A DNA stretch of 64,000 nucleotides from Paremcibacter congregatus (GTDB lineage Bacteria > Pseudomonadota > Alphaproteobacteria > Sphingomonadales > Emcibacteraceae): the NCBI RefSeq assembly GCF_006385135.1, contig NZ_CP041025.1, forward strand, positions 3,813,501 to 3,877,500, in the 5' to 3' direction. The translations under genes and the position numbers were made by a program. Below are positions 1-9,830 of this stretch, in pieces (the stretch's first letter is position 1; each line of letters begins with the position of its first letter). The notes under the pieces were generated by a model that was not told the DNA's origin, ran no database searches, and saw nothing but the letters and a program-made list of their open reading frames with translations.

Positions 1-2
1 GG

Positions 3-335
3 TCAAACATGCAGAATACCCTGAGATATATGTCCCGGGAATTATGGGGACATGTGGTCGCCTATGTCGCCACCACATCCGACCCGGATGTCGCCCCCCG
101 CTATTTGGCGGGCATCGCCGATGATCTTGCGGCCGCCCTGGCTGTGGCGCTCGAAAAATATAGTGAACTCGGCGTGCTGCGTCCGCTGGATGCCGAACAA
201 TATGCCTATCTGATGACCCGGCTGGAACGGAACCATTTCCTCGGATTTATTTATCTCAAATCCATGACGATTGAAGAAATGCTCGCCGGAGTCAGAAAAG
301 ATATAACTTTACTGGTGGAAAGCCTCAAGGCCTGA
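3..335 (+). CDS. Probable TetR/AcrR-family regulator, C-terminal part (5' end outside window)
   Basis: The reading frame is open to the left edge, so the visible 108 residues from the Met at base 9 are probably the C-terminal ligand-binding half of a longer protein. The helical, Leu/Ala-rich pattern ending in a segment like VRKDITLLVESLKA resembles TetR C-terminal domains; no HTH is visible. The next gene, a TonB-dependent receptor, begins about 170 bases downstream behind a strong palindrome, which fits a local repressor. The family call is by pattern only; another small helical protein is possible. Confidence 0.45.
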   Translation, partial: SNMQNTLRYMSRELWGHVVAYVATTSDPDVAPRYLAGIADDLAAALAVALEKYSELGVLRPLDAEQYAYLMTRLERNHFLGFIYLKSMTIEEMLAGVRKDITLLVESLKA

Positions 336-433
336 TTTTCCCAGCAAGCCTTTGATTACAAACTTTTTATGACCTGATCAAGTCTCGGGTCTGGCCGGGT
401 TTTAGGTAGCTTTGTACGAGTAGAATATATTTT

Positions 434-473
434 TATAGTTGACTATAATATTTTTGTCGTCAATAATATTTTT
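434..473 (+). promoter_or_regulatory. Palindrome and direct repeat upstream of TonB receptor
   Basis: A perfect inverted repeat TATAGT-TG-ACTATA lies at 434-447. It overlaps two copies of ATAATATTTTT at 445-455 and 463-473, 18 bases apart. The stretch is much richer in A/T than its surroundings and sits 30-70 bases before the receptor start. It is a plausible operator/promoter, perhaps for the regulator encoded just upstream. This is inference from symmetry and position. Confidence 0.4.
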
Positions 474-503
474 AGTCAGTATAAATTTATGGGAGGACAT
501 TTA

Positions 504-2894
504 ATGTCTGTAAGAAAAAAGATTACATCACTTGCGCTACTGTCATCCACCGCCCTTGTCGCCGCAACGCCGGGCCTGGCCCAGGATGCCGCCCAGAGCA
601 CAGAAAACCAGATTAAACTGGAAGAAATCGTGGTGACAGCCACCCGGCGGGCGACCATGGTTCAGGATATCCCCTATAACATCTCCGCCCTGTCCGGCAG
701 TGAAATCGATGATATGAAAATGATCGACGCCACTGAAATGCTGCGCTCCATTCCCGGCATTGTGGTCGCCGACCGCGGCAACCGCAACGCCGCCACCAAA
801 AATGACATCCGCATCCGGGGTCTGAATGTTGATGGCGCCGCCCGCGGGGATTACGCCGCTTCCTCCGCCCCGACCGTGGCCACCTATATCAATGACACGC
901 CCGTTTTCGCCAATATGATGTTGAAAGATCTGGAGCGGGTCGAAGTCCTGCGTGGCCCGCAAGGCACCCTTTATGGGTCCGGCGCCCTCGGCGGCGCGGT
1001 GCGTTACATCACCAGAAAACCGGTTCTCGGTGAATTTAGCGGCACAGTCAGCGGCACCGGCAGCAGCACAAAAGGCTCCGGCGGCATCAGCTGGACAGGC
1101 GATGTCGTGCTGAATGTTCCCCTCGGCGACAAAATCGCCCTGCGCGCTGTCGCCAGCCATCTGGATAACGCCGGCATTATTGATTATGTCAATGTCTATG
1201 AACTCGACAACAGCGGCGCGCCGGTGATCCCCGGCGATATCAACGACACCGACGCCAGCTATAAAACGGTCAAGGACGCTGACACGGCCGAGATTGATTT
1301 TCTCCGCCTGAGCGCCTTTATGGAAGTCAGCGACGCGATCGACATTTCCCTGATGTATACCACCCAGAGCGACGAAGCCGGCAGCCGCCGCGCCACCGCC
1401 GAAGGTTTCCTTGATGGATACGGTAATGAATATGGCGCCTATACCTCTGGATCGGTACAGCTGGAACCCAGTGAAGCCGACCTGGAAATGTTCGCCGCAG
1501 AAATCAACGTGGATCTCGGGTTCGCAACCCTGACCTCCTCCACCTCTCATTATGACGTTCACGGATCGGCCATCAGCGAGAATACCGGGTTCTATGCTCA
1601 GAAAAACTGGCTGGGCGGTCTGTATTATAATTCGCCGCGTCCTCTCGCCCGGGCGGACCGTAGTTTCGGCGACAAGGCCTTCATTCAGGAAGTCCGCCTG
1701 GTGTCCGATAACGAAGGACCTTTAAACTGGGTTGCCGGCGTATATTACCAGGATCAGGATAAAACAGTGGGCCAAACCAGCACGCTCGCCGGTTACAAAG
1801 CCTGGGCCTCACAAATGTTTGGCTGGATGTCCCCCGGATTTGGTTATGATGAAAATGACAATGATTTCATCTATACCGACCTGTCCAAAGTGAAAGAAAC
1901 CGCCGTTTACGGCGAGGTCACCTATGACATCGGAGACAGCCTTCACCTGACCGGCGGCATGCGCTGGTTTGACAGCAGTGTTTCATCCGACGCGGAAGTG
2001 CAACTGCCTTTCTGGGACTCCCTCGCCTCATGGGCCCCCGCCCGCACGGTGACGGAATCCGGCAAGAAAGACGTGCTCTTCAAGGGTAATATTTCCTATG
2101 ACGTCCAAGATGACACCATGATTTACGCCACCATATCCGAAGGCTATCGCCGGGGCGGCGCCGCCGCGGTGCCGACGACCGGTAACTTTGCCGAAGACCC
2201 GGCCTGGCTCGCTTACGGCTCCGACAGCGTGGTCAACTACGAACTGGGCATCAAGGGATCAAGCGACCGCCTGCGCTATAGCGCCAGCGTCTTTTATGTT
2301 GACTGGAGCAACCCTCAGATCAACACCGCGACCTCCAACTGGGGATTCTTCACCGCGGCGAATGGCGACACCGCCGCCACCAAAGGGGTCGAACTGGAAA
2401 TGGAAGGCCAGCTGAGCCAGGCGCTGCATTACAGCTTCGGCTATGCCTATGTCGACGCCAAGCTGACGTCTGACTTTATCGCTCCGACCGGTGCGGTTAT
2501 CGCCGAAGACGGCAACCGTCTGCCCGGCATTCCCAAACACACCCTGAATGTCGCTCTGGATTACACCAAGGACATCACCAGCGATATTGTGATGGTCACC
2601 CGGCTGGATGGCTATTATCAGAGCGATACCAAGAATTATATCAACAATACCCACCCAACCTACGGACAGACTCATTCCGGCTTCTCCATTTGGAACGCCA
2701 GCCTGGCCTTTACCAAAGACAATATCAACGTCACGCTTTTCGCCAAGAATATCTTCAATCAGGCCGGCATGTCTGCTTCTTATTCCGCGGCCTATATGGG
2801 AACAGATCCGTCCCAGAACTATTTTGGTAGTGGCGCCAAACATGAAATCACCCTGCCCCGGACCCTCGGGCTTGCGGTATCTGTTGATTTCTAA
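504..2894 (+). CDS. TonB-dependent outer-membrane receptor
   Basis: This 796-residue receptor imports a substrate across the outer membrane using TonB energy. A signal peptide ends near ATPGLAQ, followed by a TonB box (EEIVVTAT), a plug domain with the VEVLRGPQGTLYGSGALGG signature, and a beta-barrel ending in an aromatic residue (SVDF). The start at 504 is preferred over an in-frame ATG at 489 because GGGAGGA (491-497) lies seven bases before it. A terminator follows the stop. The neighbouring sulfotransferase, hydrolase and transporter genes suggest an organic nutrient rather than a siderophore, but the ligand cannot be read from the sequence. Confidence 0.93.
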   Translation: MSVRKKITSLALLSSTALVAATPGLAQDAAQSTENQIKLEEIVVTATRRATMVQDIPYNISALSGSEIDDMKMIDATEMLRSIPGIVVADRGNRNAATKNDIRIRGLNVDGAARGDYAASSAPTVATYINDTPVFANMMLKDLERVEVLRGPQGTLYGSGALGGAVRYITRKPVLGEFSGTVSGTGSSTKGSGGISWTGDVVLNVPLGDKIALRAVASHLDNAGIIDYVNVYELDNSGAPVIPGDINDTDASYKTVKDADTAEIDFLRLSAFMEVSDAIDISLMYTTQSDEAGSRRATAEGFLDGYGNEYGAYTSGSVQLEPSEADLEMFAAEINVDLGFATLTSSTSHYDVHGSAISENTGFYAQKNWLGGLYYNSPRPLARADRSFGDKAFIQEVRLVSDNEGPLNWVAGVYYQDQDKTVGQTSTLAGYKAWASQMFGWMSPGFGYDENDNDFIYTDLSKVKETAVYGEVTYDIGDSLHLTGGMRWFDSSVSSDAEVQLPFWDSLASWAPARTVTESGKKDVLFKGNISYDVQDDTMIYATISEGYRRGGAAAVPTTGNFAEDPAWLAYGSDSVVNYELGIKGSSDRLRYSASVFYVDWSNPQINTATSNWGFFTAANGDTAATKGVELEMEGQLSQALHYSFGYAYVDAKLTSDFIAPTGAVIAEDGNRLPGIPKHTLNVALDYTKDITSDIVMVTRLDGYYQSDTKNYINNTHPTYGQTHSGFSIWNASLAFTKDNINVTLFAKNIFNQAGMSASYSAAYMGTDPSQNYFGSGAKHEITLPRTLGLAVSVDF

Positions 2895-2906
2895 TGTCTG
2901 ATCTGG

Positions 2907-2947
2907 AAAGGGCCGAAACGCAATTCGCTTGCCATTCGGCCCTTTTT
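2907..2947 (+). terminator. Rho-independent terminator after TonB receptor
   Basis: An 11-bp perfect stem (AAAGGGCCGAA at 2907-2917 with TTCGGCCCTTT at 2935-2945) ends in a T-run. It lies directly after the receptor stop, so the following operon probably has its own promoter or depends on read-through. Confidence 0.85.
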
Positions 2948-2997
2948 TGCAGCATCGTGCATCTCATCACACCAGAACCGCACGCAAAGGGTCATCC

Positions 2998-4548
2998 ATG
3001 CACCATAGCTTGAACCAGATTAATCAGCACTTGAAGCAGGGCCAGGTAGAGCAGGCCGAGGCGCTCTGCAGCGCCTTCACCAACCGTCACCCCACCCTGC
3101 CGCAAGGCTGGCTTTTGTCGGGGCGTATCTGCCAGGCCAAGGGCGATCTTGTCGGCATGCTGTCCGCCGCGCAAAAAGCCGTTGCGGCGGCGCCCACCTC
3201 CCTTACGGTTCAACATATGGAAGCGGAAGCCACCCTGTTATGCGGGCAGCTGGCCGCCGCAACGAAAAAAATATACGCGTTAGAAAAGAAAGCCTGGGAC
3301 GACGCCCGCATGCTGCAACATACGGCGCAGCTTTTTAGTGACCTTGAGCATCATACCGACGCCCTGCGCTGTTACCAGCGGGCCCGTCATCTGATCGGAG
3401 AAAATCCGGAACTCCTCTATAATACCGCCGCCACCGCCACGGCGCTCGGCGATCTGGCCGGGGCAGAAGACCTCTATAACCGGGTGATCGCCCACACGCC
3501 CGATGACTATGCCGCCTATTACAATCGCGCCACATTAAAAAAACAAACCGCCAAAAACAATCATATTGCCGAAATGGAGGCCTTGCGGGCGCGCGGCCTG
3601 AATCCCGCCAGTGATCCCGTCCAGCTCGGCTATGCGCTGGCGAAAGAATATGAAGACATCAAGGCATATGACAAATCCTTTGCCGCCCTGCGCGAGGCCG
3701 CCGACACCCGCCGCAAACGGCTGAGCTATTCCGTTACCGATGATATCCGGACCATGGCGGACATCGCCGCGGTAATGACAGATGATTTCTTTGCGGACAT
3801 TCCGGCGGTGTCTGAGGCGCCGGGCCCGATTTTCATTTTGGGACAACCGCGCAGTGGCTCCACCCTCGTCGACCGCATTCTCAGCAGCCATTCCGACGTC
3901 GAAAGCCTCGGGGAAATCAACGACTTTGTTCACGCCTTTATGAATATTGCAGGCCCGGCGCGCAGCAAAGCCGACCTTATCCAAAAAACAGCAAAGCTCG
4001 ATTGCGCTGCCATTGGGACACTCTATCAGGAAATGATCGGACAACGGCGTCAGGGCGCGCAGTTTGTGATTGATAAAACACCGGCGAATTTTCTGTATAT
4101 CGGCCTGATCGCCAAGGCCCTGCCCACCGCCCGCATCATCCATCTGCGCCGCCATCCGCTGGATAATTGTTACGCCATGTATAAAACCCTGTTCCAGATG
4201 GGTTATCCCTATTCCTATGCGCTGGATGACCTTGGGGCTTATTATATCGCCTATCACCGGCTGATGGCTCATTGGCGGGCGCAACTGCCGGGCCGTATCC
4301 ATGATGTGGATTATGAGGCCCTGGTCACCGATCAGAAAACCCAGTCGAAACGTCTGGTCGCCGTGTGCGGTCTTGACTGGCAGGACGCCTGTCTGAACTT
4401 TCATGAGAATAAAAGCGCCTCGGCAACCGCCAGCGCCGCCCAGGTGCGCCACCCCATTTATACCTCCAGTGTCGAGAAATGGCGTCACTATGAAACCCAG
4501 CTCGCCCCCTTAAAGGCGCAACTGGCCGCCGCAGGGATCGACCTATGA
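2998..4548 (+). CDS. TPR-repeat sulfotransferase
   Basis: The N-terminal half (about residues 1-230) is a run of TPR helices (for example AQKAVAAAPTSL, RVIAHTPDDYAAYYNRA). The C-terminal half is a sulfotransferase with the PAPS 5'-phosphosulfate loop GQPRSGSTLVDRIL from about residue 282 and a 3'-phosphate segment around IIHLRRHPLDNCYAMY. The length (516 aa) is usual for bacterial TPR-sulfotransferases, which move sulfate from PAPS to a small molecule or peptide. An in-frame start at 2929 lies inside the terminator, so ATG 2998, with AAAGG about seven bases upstream, is chosen. The stop overlaps the next start by four bases. The acceptor is unknown. Confidence 0.88.
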   Translation: MHHSLNQINQHLKQGQVEQAEALCSAFTNRHPTLPQGWLLSGRICQAKGDLVGMLSAAQKAVAAAPTSLTVQHMEAEATLLCGQLAAATKKIYALEKKAWDDARMLQHTAQLFSDLEHHTDALRCYQRARHLIGENPELLYNTAATATALGDLAGAEDLYNRVIAHTPDDYAAYYNRATLKKQTAKNNHIAEMEALRARGLNPASDPVQLGYALAKEYEDIKAYDKSFAALREAADTRRKRLSYSVTDDIRTMADIAAVMTDDFFADIPAVSEAPGPIFILGQPRSGSTLVDRILSSHSDVESLGEINDFVHAFMNIAGPARSKADLIQKTAKLDCAAIGTLYQEMIGQRRQGAQFVIDKTPANFLYIGLIAKALPTARIIHLRRHPLDNCYAMYKTLFQMGYPYSYALDDLGAYYIAYHRLMAHWRAQLPGRIHDVDYEALVTDQKTQSKRLVAVCGLDWQDACLNFHENKSASATASAAQVRHPIYTSSVEKWRHYETQLAPLKAQLAAAGIDL

Positions 4549-6182
4549 GATGGCCCTGTTTCCTCAGCAGCCTTGGTGTTATTCTCGGCATCACCACCGC
4601 CTGCGCCGCGCCCGGCGGCGCGCTAGAGGGACGCCTGACGCTTGATGTGACCACTGCCCGGCTGGAAACCAGGGTGCTTCAGGATGACTTTCATCTGGCG
4701 CAAGACCCCGACACAGGGCGCAACAGAATTCCAGCATTTTCTTTCGCCTATATTCAGGACGGGGCCGCGCTGCTTCCCGTAAAGGCCGGCGCCATCCCGG
4801 GGAACCACCCGGTCTGGGAATGGGTGCTGACGGCAGGCGCGCTTAAACGGGATGACAAAGGACTGCATGCCTCCCTGCCCGTCGCCCTGATGGAAAAAAA
4901 TGAAAATTGCCTGCATAACGGTGTTCTCGAGTTCACCATCATCCCGGACGGACAGACCACAAAAGCCCGTCTGCGCATCGCCAGCGAGACCTGCCCCTAT
5001 TTCAAATTCGACATGCTGGGTGACCTGACCGCCCGTTGGCATCCAAAACAACAGCCCGGGGCCGCCACCGTTCAACAGATCTTCCAGCGGGAAAAATCAA
5101 CCTATTTACCGCAAAAACCGGTCGCCGCCCTAAAAGACGCCCATCCGGATTTGGCGCTTGATGGCCTGTCGGAATCCAAACGCATCGCCCCGTCAGACAT
5201 ATCACAATTTGGCGTTCTGATGGCCGGCGTCCATTATGCCGGGGGCTGCATGACCCGCGCGGGTCTCTACCCCCACTGCGATCAGATGGCCGTGCCCTCC
5301 TATTCCTTGGCCAAATCCCTGGTCGCTGGACTGGCCCTGATGCGGCTTGAAAAACTCTATCCTGGCGCGGCGGATGAAAAAATCGCCGCCTATGTTCCCG
5401 CCTGTCAGGGCGCGGCCTGGCGGGATGTGACGTTCCGGGACACCCTGTCCATGGCGACTGGCAATTATACCACCGCCGGGGCCGACGCCGACGAAAGCTC
5501 GGAAACATATCAGGCTTTCTTCCAGACCCGGACTCACCGCCAGAAAATCGACTTCGCCTGTCACCATTTCCCCCATAAAGCCACCCCGGGAACCCAGTTC
5601 GCCTATCACACATCCGACACCTATATTCTGGGCGCGGCCCTGCAGGCCTTCTGGCAGGAAAAAAAGGGCGCCGAACATGATTTCTTCAATGACCTTATCG
5701 TCAGGGATATCTTTGCGCCTCTTGGCCTGAGCCCCAGCGCCCAATGGACCCGCCGCAGCCTTGACCGGGAGGCACAGCCCTTTACCGGCTGGGGCCTGAT
5801 ATTGACCCGGCAGGATATCGCCAAACTCCTGTCCTTCCTCGGGGGACAGCACAAAGACCTTCATCCCTCGGACCTTCTGTCCTCTTCCCTGTTTCAGGCG
5901 GCGCTGCAAAAAAAGACCGCCGACCGCGGTCTTCTGGCGGGCCATCCGGAAAACAAAATCCGCTATAGCAACGGCTTCTGGGCCTATAACGCCCAGGACG
6001 ACCTGTCCTGCCGTTCAGAAACCTGGCTGCCTTTCCTGTCCGGCTACGGCGGCCTGTCCGCTGTGCTTCTGCCCGACGGCGGGGGATATTACATGATCAG
6101 CGACGGAGGGCAGCACGCCTTTATGGCCGCCGTTACCCAACTTCATCACCTCAATTCCCTGTGCGGCGGAGACCCTGAATGA
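4545..6182 (+). CDS. Beta-lactamase-fold serine hydrolase, exported
   Basis: This 545-residue protein has an N-terminal export signal ending near TTACAAPGG, possibly a lipoprotein signal though the lipobox is weak. About 180 residues without a recognised domain follow, then a class C beta-lactamase/esterase-like domain. The catalytic S-x-x-K reads YSLAKS (Ser254, Lys257), and a Tyr-containing stretch TQFAYHTSD probably supplies the second motif. Such proteins act as periplasmic esterases, amidases or peptidases. The gene is joined by ATGA overlaps to the sulfotransferase before it and the MFS gene after it, so the three are probably translated together. Confidence 0.82.
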   Translation: MRWPCFLSSLGVILGITTACAAPGGALEGRLTLDVTTARLETRVLQDDFHLAQDPDTGRNRIPAFSFAYIQDGAALLPVKAGAIPGNHPVWEWVLTAGALKRDDKGLHASLPVALMEKNENCLHNGVLEFTIIPDGQTTKARLRIASETCPYFKFDMLGDLTARWHPKQQPGAATVQQIFQREKSTYLPQKPVAALKDAHPDLALDGLSESKRIAPSDISQFGVLMAGVHYAGGCMTRAGLYPHCDQMAVPSYSLAKSLVAGLALMRLEKLYPGAADEKIAAYVPACQGAAWRDVTFRDTLSMATGNYTTAGADADESSETYQAFFQTRTHRQKIDFACHHFPHKATPGTQFAYHTSDTYILGAALQAFWQEKKGAEHDFFNDLIVRDIFAPLGLSPSAQWTRRSLDREAQPFTGWGLILTRQDIAKLLSFLGGQHKDLHPSDLLSSSLFQAALQKKTADRGLLAGHPENKIRYSNGFWAYNAQDDLSCRSETWLPFLSGYGGLSAVLLPDGGGYYMISDGGQHAFMAAVTQLHHLNSLCGGDPE

Positions 6183-7399
6183 CAACATCACGTGACACCA
6201 CCGCCAAACCCGGCTTTTCCCTGCCCAAGGCCGCGCCCGAGGGACTTCTTTCCGCCATTTTGCTGTCGTTCCTCTCCACAGCCGGGCTGTTTTATGTCAA
6301 TCTCGGCGGGGCGTTCCTGTCGGCCTTTGTTGACGGCATCGGGCTTAGTCTGGAAACCGCAGGCTATATCACCGCCGCCAATAAATATGGCGCAGCCTTC
6401 GGCGCCCTGATGGCTGTTTTCTCCGCCGGGCGTCTGCCGTGGCGCAAAATCGCCTACACCGTGCTGATCGCGATCATTGCCATTGATTTCATTTCCATGA
6501 CCATCAGCAACGGCGACGCCCTGATCGCCATCCGTTTTCTGCAGGGCAGCTTTGGCGGCTTCCTCGTCGGCACCGGCTTCAGCGTCATCGCCCGCACCAA
6601 AACCCCGGACCGGGTATTTGGCATGCTGTTGATCGTCCAATATAGCTTTGGCAGCATCGGCATTATGTTTATTCCCGGTCTGGTCCAGACCCTGGGCCAT
6701 AGCGCCGTCTTCTGGGCCCTGATTATATTCAGCAGCCTTACCCTGTTGATGGTGCCCTTTCTCGACGATTATAAGGTCACGCCGGATAAAGGCGCCACGG
6801 CCTCTCCGGGCCGGTTTGGCGGCATCGCCCTTGCCCCTCTGATCCCGGTGTTGCTGGCGATTTTCTTTTTCCAGGCCGCCAATATGGGGGTCGCCGATTA
6901 TGTTTTCGAACTGGGCAAGGACAAAGGACTGACCACGGACCTGATGAGCACCCTGGTCGGGGTAGCTAACTGGACCGCCATCGGCGGCGCGGTTCTGGTC
7001 TATGTATTCGGGGTGCGTTTTGGCCGGGCCCTGCCCCTGACCATAGGTTTGCTGATCTCGATCGCCGGCACTCTCGCCTTTCACTGGTCAGGATCGGCCA
7101 CAGTCTATTTCATGGCCAACGCCATCACCGGTATCATGTGGGCCTTCCTGATCCCCTATCTTCTGGGCCTGTGCACCGCCTTTGACAAGAAAGGCCGCAC
7201 CGCCTCACTCGCCGGTTTTGTCTCAAAAATGGGTCTCGCCTCCGGACCAATGATTGCGGCCACCCTGGTCGGCGAAGGCAATTTCACTCTGATTATCAAT
7301 GTCGCTGCATTCGGCCTGCTGTTCTGTGCGCTGGCCGCGTTCAGCCCCGCCCGGAAACGTGACCACCTCACACATCTCTCGACGATAGAAAAGGAATAA
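6179..7399 (+). CDS. MFS transporter
   Basis: A 406-residue polytopic inner-membrane protein with about twelve hydrophobic segments and an MFS-like pattern (LETAGYITAANKYGAAFGALMAV, with a positively charged loop near GRLPWRK). It is probably a secondary transporter for the compound handled by the operon. Its start overlaps the hydrolase stop (ATGA), and only three bases separate its stop from the nitrilase start. Substrate and direction are not evident. Confidence 0.85.
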   Translation: MTTSRDTTAKPGFSLPKAAPEGLLSAILLSFLSTAGLFYVNLGGAFLSAFVDGIGLSLETAGYITAANKYGAAFGALMAVFSAGRLPWRKIAYTVLIAIIAIDFISMTISNGDALIAIRFLQGSFGGFLVGTGFSVIARTKTPDRVFGMLLIVQYSFGSIGIMFIPGLVQTLGHSAVFWALIIFSSLTLLMVPFLDDYKVTPDKGATASPGRFGGIALAPLIPVLLAIFFFQAANMGVADYVFELGKDKGLTTDLMSTLVGVANWTAIGGAVLVYVFGVRFGRALPLTIGLLISIAGTLAFHWSGSATVYFMANAITGIMWAFLIPYLLGLCTAFDKKGRTASLAGFVSKMGLASGPMIAATLVGEGNFTLIINVAAFGLLFCALAAFSPARKRDHLTHLSTIEKE

Positions 7400-7402
7400 C
7401 CC

Positions 7403-8254
7403 ATGACACATTTTGCGATTGCAGGTTTGCAGCTGGAGCTCGCCTCAAATGACAATCTGGATCTGGTGATTAAAAAAACCCGCACCACATTGGCCCGTTT
7501 TCCCTGGGTGCAGATGGTCGTGATCAGCGAGCTCGCCATTTTCGGCGCCGCCATGTCAGAAGCCGAAAGCTTGCCGTCGCGCGCAGAGGACCGCCTGTGC
7601 TCTCTGGCAAAAGAACTGGGGATCTGGTTGATTCCCGGCTCGCTTTATGAAAAATCCGGCGGCAAAATATTTAACACCGCACCGGTGATCAACCCCGCCG
7701 GGGAAGTCGTCACCCGCTACCGTAAAATGTATCCTTTTTATCCCTATGAGAAAGGCGTTGCGGCGGGACAGGACATTTGTGTATTTGATGTGCCGGACGT
7801 CGGGCGCTTTGGCCTGTCGATCTGCTATGACATGTGGTTCCCGGAAAACAGCCGCGCCATGGTCAGCGAAGGCGCCGAGGTCATTCTGCACCCCACCCTG
7901 ACCAACACCCAGGACCGCGATGTGGAACTGTCGATCGTCCGGGCGACCGCCGTGCAAAACCAGAGCTATATCATAGATATCAACGGCGCGGGCGCCCTCG
8001 GGTGGGGGCAGTCCCGGCTTGTCGGACCGGAAGGCGATATCCTGCACAGCGCCGGCAGCACCGAAGAGGTCATGCTGATTGAAGTTGACTTTGAGCGGGT
8101 GCGCCGCACGCGGGAGCGCGGCATTATGGGGCTGGGTCAGCCGTTAAAGAGTTTCCGCGACGGCGGGCATATATATCCCCAGGAAGGCCTGAAAAACCGC
8201 GCCACCTATCTTGACAGCCTTGGTCCCCTCGCCCTGCCGCAACGCACGTCCTGA
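7403..8254 (+). CDS. Carbon-nitrogen hydrolase (nitrilase superfamily)
   Basis: This 283-residue cytoplasmic enzyme carries the Glu-Lys-Cys triad of the nitrilase superfamily: Glu43 in VISELAIFG, Lys108 in RYRKMYPF and Cys141 in LSICYDMWFPE. The ICYDMWFPE form points to an aliphatic amidase or N-carbamoyl amidase rather than a true nitrilase, though that choice is inference. AAGGA about nine bases upstream supports the start. It is the last gene of a four-gene operon and may hydrolyse an amide imported by the upstream transporter. Confidence 0.88.
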   Translation: MTHFAIAGLQLELASNDNLDLVIKKTRTTLARFPWVQMVVISELAIFGAAMSEAESLPSRAEDRLCSLAKELGIWLIPGSLYEKSGGKIFNTAPVINPAGEVVTRYRKMYPFYPYEKGVAAGQDICVFDVPDVGRFGLSICYDMWFPENSRAMVSEGAEVILHPTLTNTQDRDVELSIVRATAVQNQSYIIDINGAGALGWGQSRLVGPEGDILHSAGSTEEVMLIEVDFERVRRTRERGIMGLGQPLKSFRDGGHIYPQEGLKNRATYLDSLGPLALPQRTS

Positions 8255-8465
8255 ATAAACCACCTGTCAGATCCCCCGCGCCGGACTGGAATAATCATTT
8301 TCGCCGGCTTGATTATGATGACAGGCCTTGGCGCGAGGGTCTGCAACGTCTAGTAAACTCTCGCAAATATTTGGGCGCATAAATGCAAGACGCCCCCGGC
8401 GACCTTTCCCTAGAGTGGGCTAAAGCCGCCCCGGTCAGGGGCTTACAAACGGAGCCTGTACAACA

Positions 8466-9809
8466 ATGAAAAAATGGCGATGCCTGGTCTGTGACCTGAT
8501 TTACGATGAAGCGGAAGGGTGGCCCGATGACGGCATCGCCCCCGGTACCCGATGGGAAGATGTACCCGAAGACTGGGCCTGTCCCTATTGCGGTGTGGGA
8601 AAAGAAGACTTCGACATGGTCGAAATCAAGGACACCGCGGTTTCATCAGCCCCCGACATGTCGCAATCGAACAGCATCGACCCGACCCTGGCTCCGGTGG
8701 TGATCATCGGCGCCGGCATGGCCGCCTATAATCTGGCCAAGGAATTCCGCAAACACGATAGCAAGACCCCGGTCAAAATCATCAGCCGGGATGAGGCACA
8801 GCCTTATTATAAACCGAACCTGTCGTGCATGCTCACTGAAAAAAAATGTCCCGATGATCTGGTGATGGCCCAAGACCCCGGCGCAGAGGTCATCCCCCTG
8901 TCCGTAGTGACCGGGATTACTCCCGCCACCAAAACAATCCACCTGGGCAAAGAAGAGATGATCTATGGCAAACTCGTACTCGCCACCGGCGCCGGACTAA
9001 TCCCCGCCCCCGTCACGGGCGATGCCCGCGATCTGATCCTGGGGATCAACGATTTGCTGGATTACCGTAACTTCAGAACCGCTCTGGCCGGCGCATCGCG
9101 GGTGGCAATCATCGGGGCCGGCCTGATAGGCTGTGAATTCGCCAATGATATGCTCAATGCCGGACTCGATGTGGATATTATAGACCCGGCCGGCCACTGC
9201 ATGTCCAGCCTGTTGCCTGAAGAAGCCGGAGAAGCCCTGGCAACCGCACTCGGCGATCTGGGCGGACGGTTTTATTTGAACCGCACCGTCACAGATGTCC
9301 GAAAACAGGGCAGCGGGTTTCTACTGACCCTGTCCGATGGCACCCTTCTGGAAAGCGATCTGGTCATCTCGGCCGTCGGGCTTAAACCCCGTATAGAACT
9401 GGCCGAGGCTGCCGGTCTCAAGACCGGGCGGGGCATCATTGTCGATGACTATCTGGCCACGTCCGATCCACATATTTATGCGCTCGGCGACTGTGCAGAA
9501 CTAAACGGCCAGGTACGAATGTATGTGGAACCTCTGGTCGCATCGGCCAAAGCCCTGGCCAGAACACTTGCGGGGACCCCAACGGCGGTGGCCCTCGGGC
9601 CTCTGCCGGTGGTGGTCAAGACGCCGGCCTGTCCGGTGGTGGTTACCCCGCTTTCGCCGACAGTGAACGGCACCTGGCATGTCGAGACAGACGGCTATAA
9701 TGTCAGGGCCCTGTTTAAATCGCCCGCCGGACAGCTGCATGCTTTTGCCCTGACAGGAGATCACAGTAAAGATCACAAAACTTTGCGACACAGCCTGTCC
9801 CCGGAATAA
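8466..9809 (+). CDS. Rubredoxin fused to FAD-dependent rubredoxin reductase
   Basis: Residues 1-55 form a complete rubredoxin (Cys6, Cys9, Cys39, Cys42; [11 protein letters not shown]). A linker of about 20 residues follows, then a pyridine-nucleotide FAD reductase with [13 protein letters not shown] near the start, a second nucleotide-binding loop ([15 protein letters not shown]) and the FAD motif [10 protein letters not shown]. The protein should pass electrons from NAD(P)H through FAD to its own iron centre, as AlkT and AlkG do as separate proteins. The nearby Rieske oxygenase has no ferredoxin or reductase gene beside it, so this fusion is a possible electron donor. Confidence 0.9.
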   Translation: MKKWRCLVCDLIYDEAEGWPDDGIAPGTRWEDVPEDWACPYCGVGKEDFDMVEIKDTAVSSAPDMSQSNSIDPTLAPVVIIGAGMAAYNLAKEFRKHDSKTPVKIISRDEAQPYYKPNLSCMLTEKKCPDDLVMAQDPGAEVIPLSVVTGITPATKTIHLGKEEMIYGKLVLATGAGLIPAPVTGDARDLILGINDLLDYRNFRTALAGASRVAIIGAGLIGCEFANDMLNAGLDVDIIDPAGHCMSSLLPEEAGEALATALGDLGGRFYLNRTVTDVRKQGSGFLLTLSDGTLLESDLVISAVGLKPRIELAEAAGLKTGRGIIVDDYLATSDPHIYALGDCAELNGQVRMYVEPLVASAKALARTLAGTPTAVALGPLPVVVKTPACPVVVTPLSPTVNGTWHVETDGYNVRALFKSPAGQLHAFALTGDHSKDHKTLRHSLSPE

Positions 9810-9830
9810 GAACGTTACCCCATAAGGGGA

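Noticed and set aside
543-1562. 339-residue minus-strand frame opposite the TonB receptor
   Set aside because: Gly/Ala/His-rich shadow of the receptor codons in the opposite strand; no start signal or family.
9815-9830. Possible terminator CCCC-ATAA-GGGG between convergent genes
   Set aside because: The stem is only four bases and no T-run follows on either strand.
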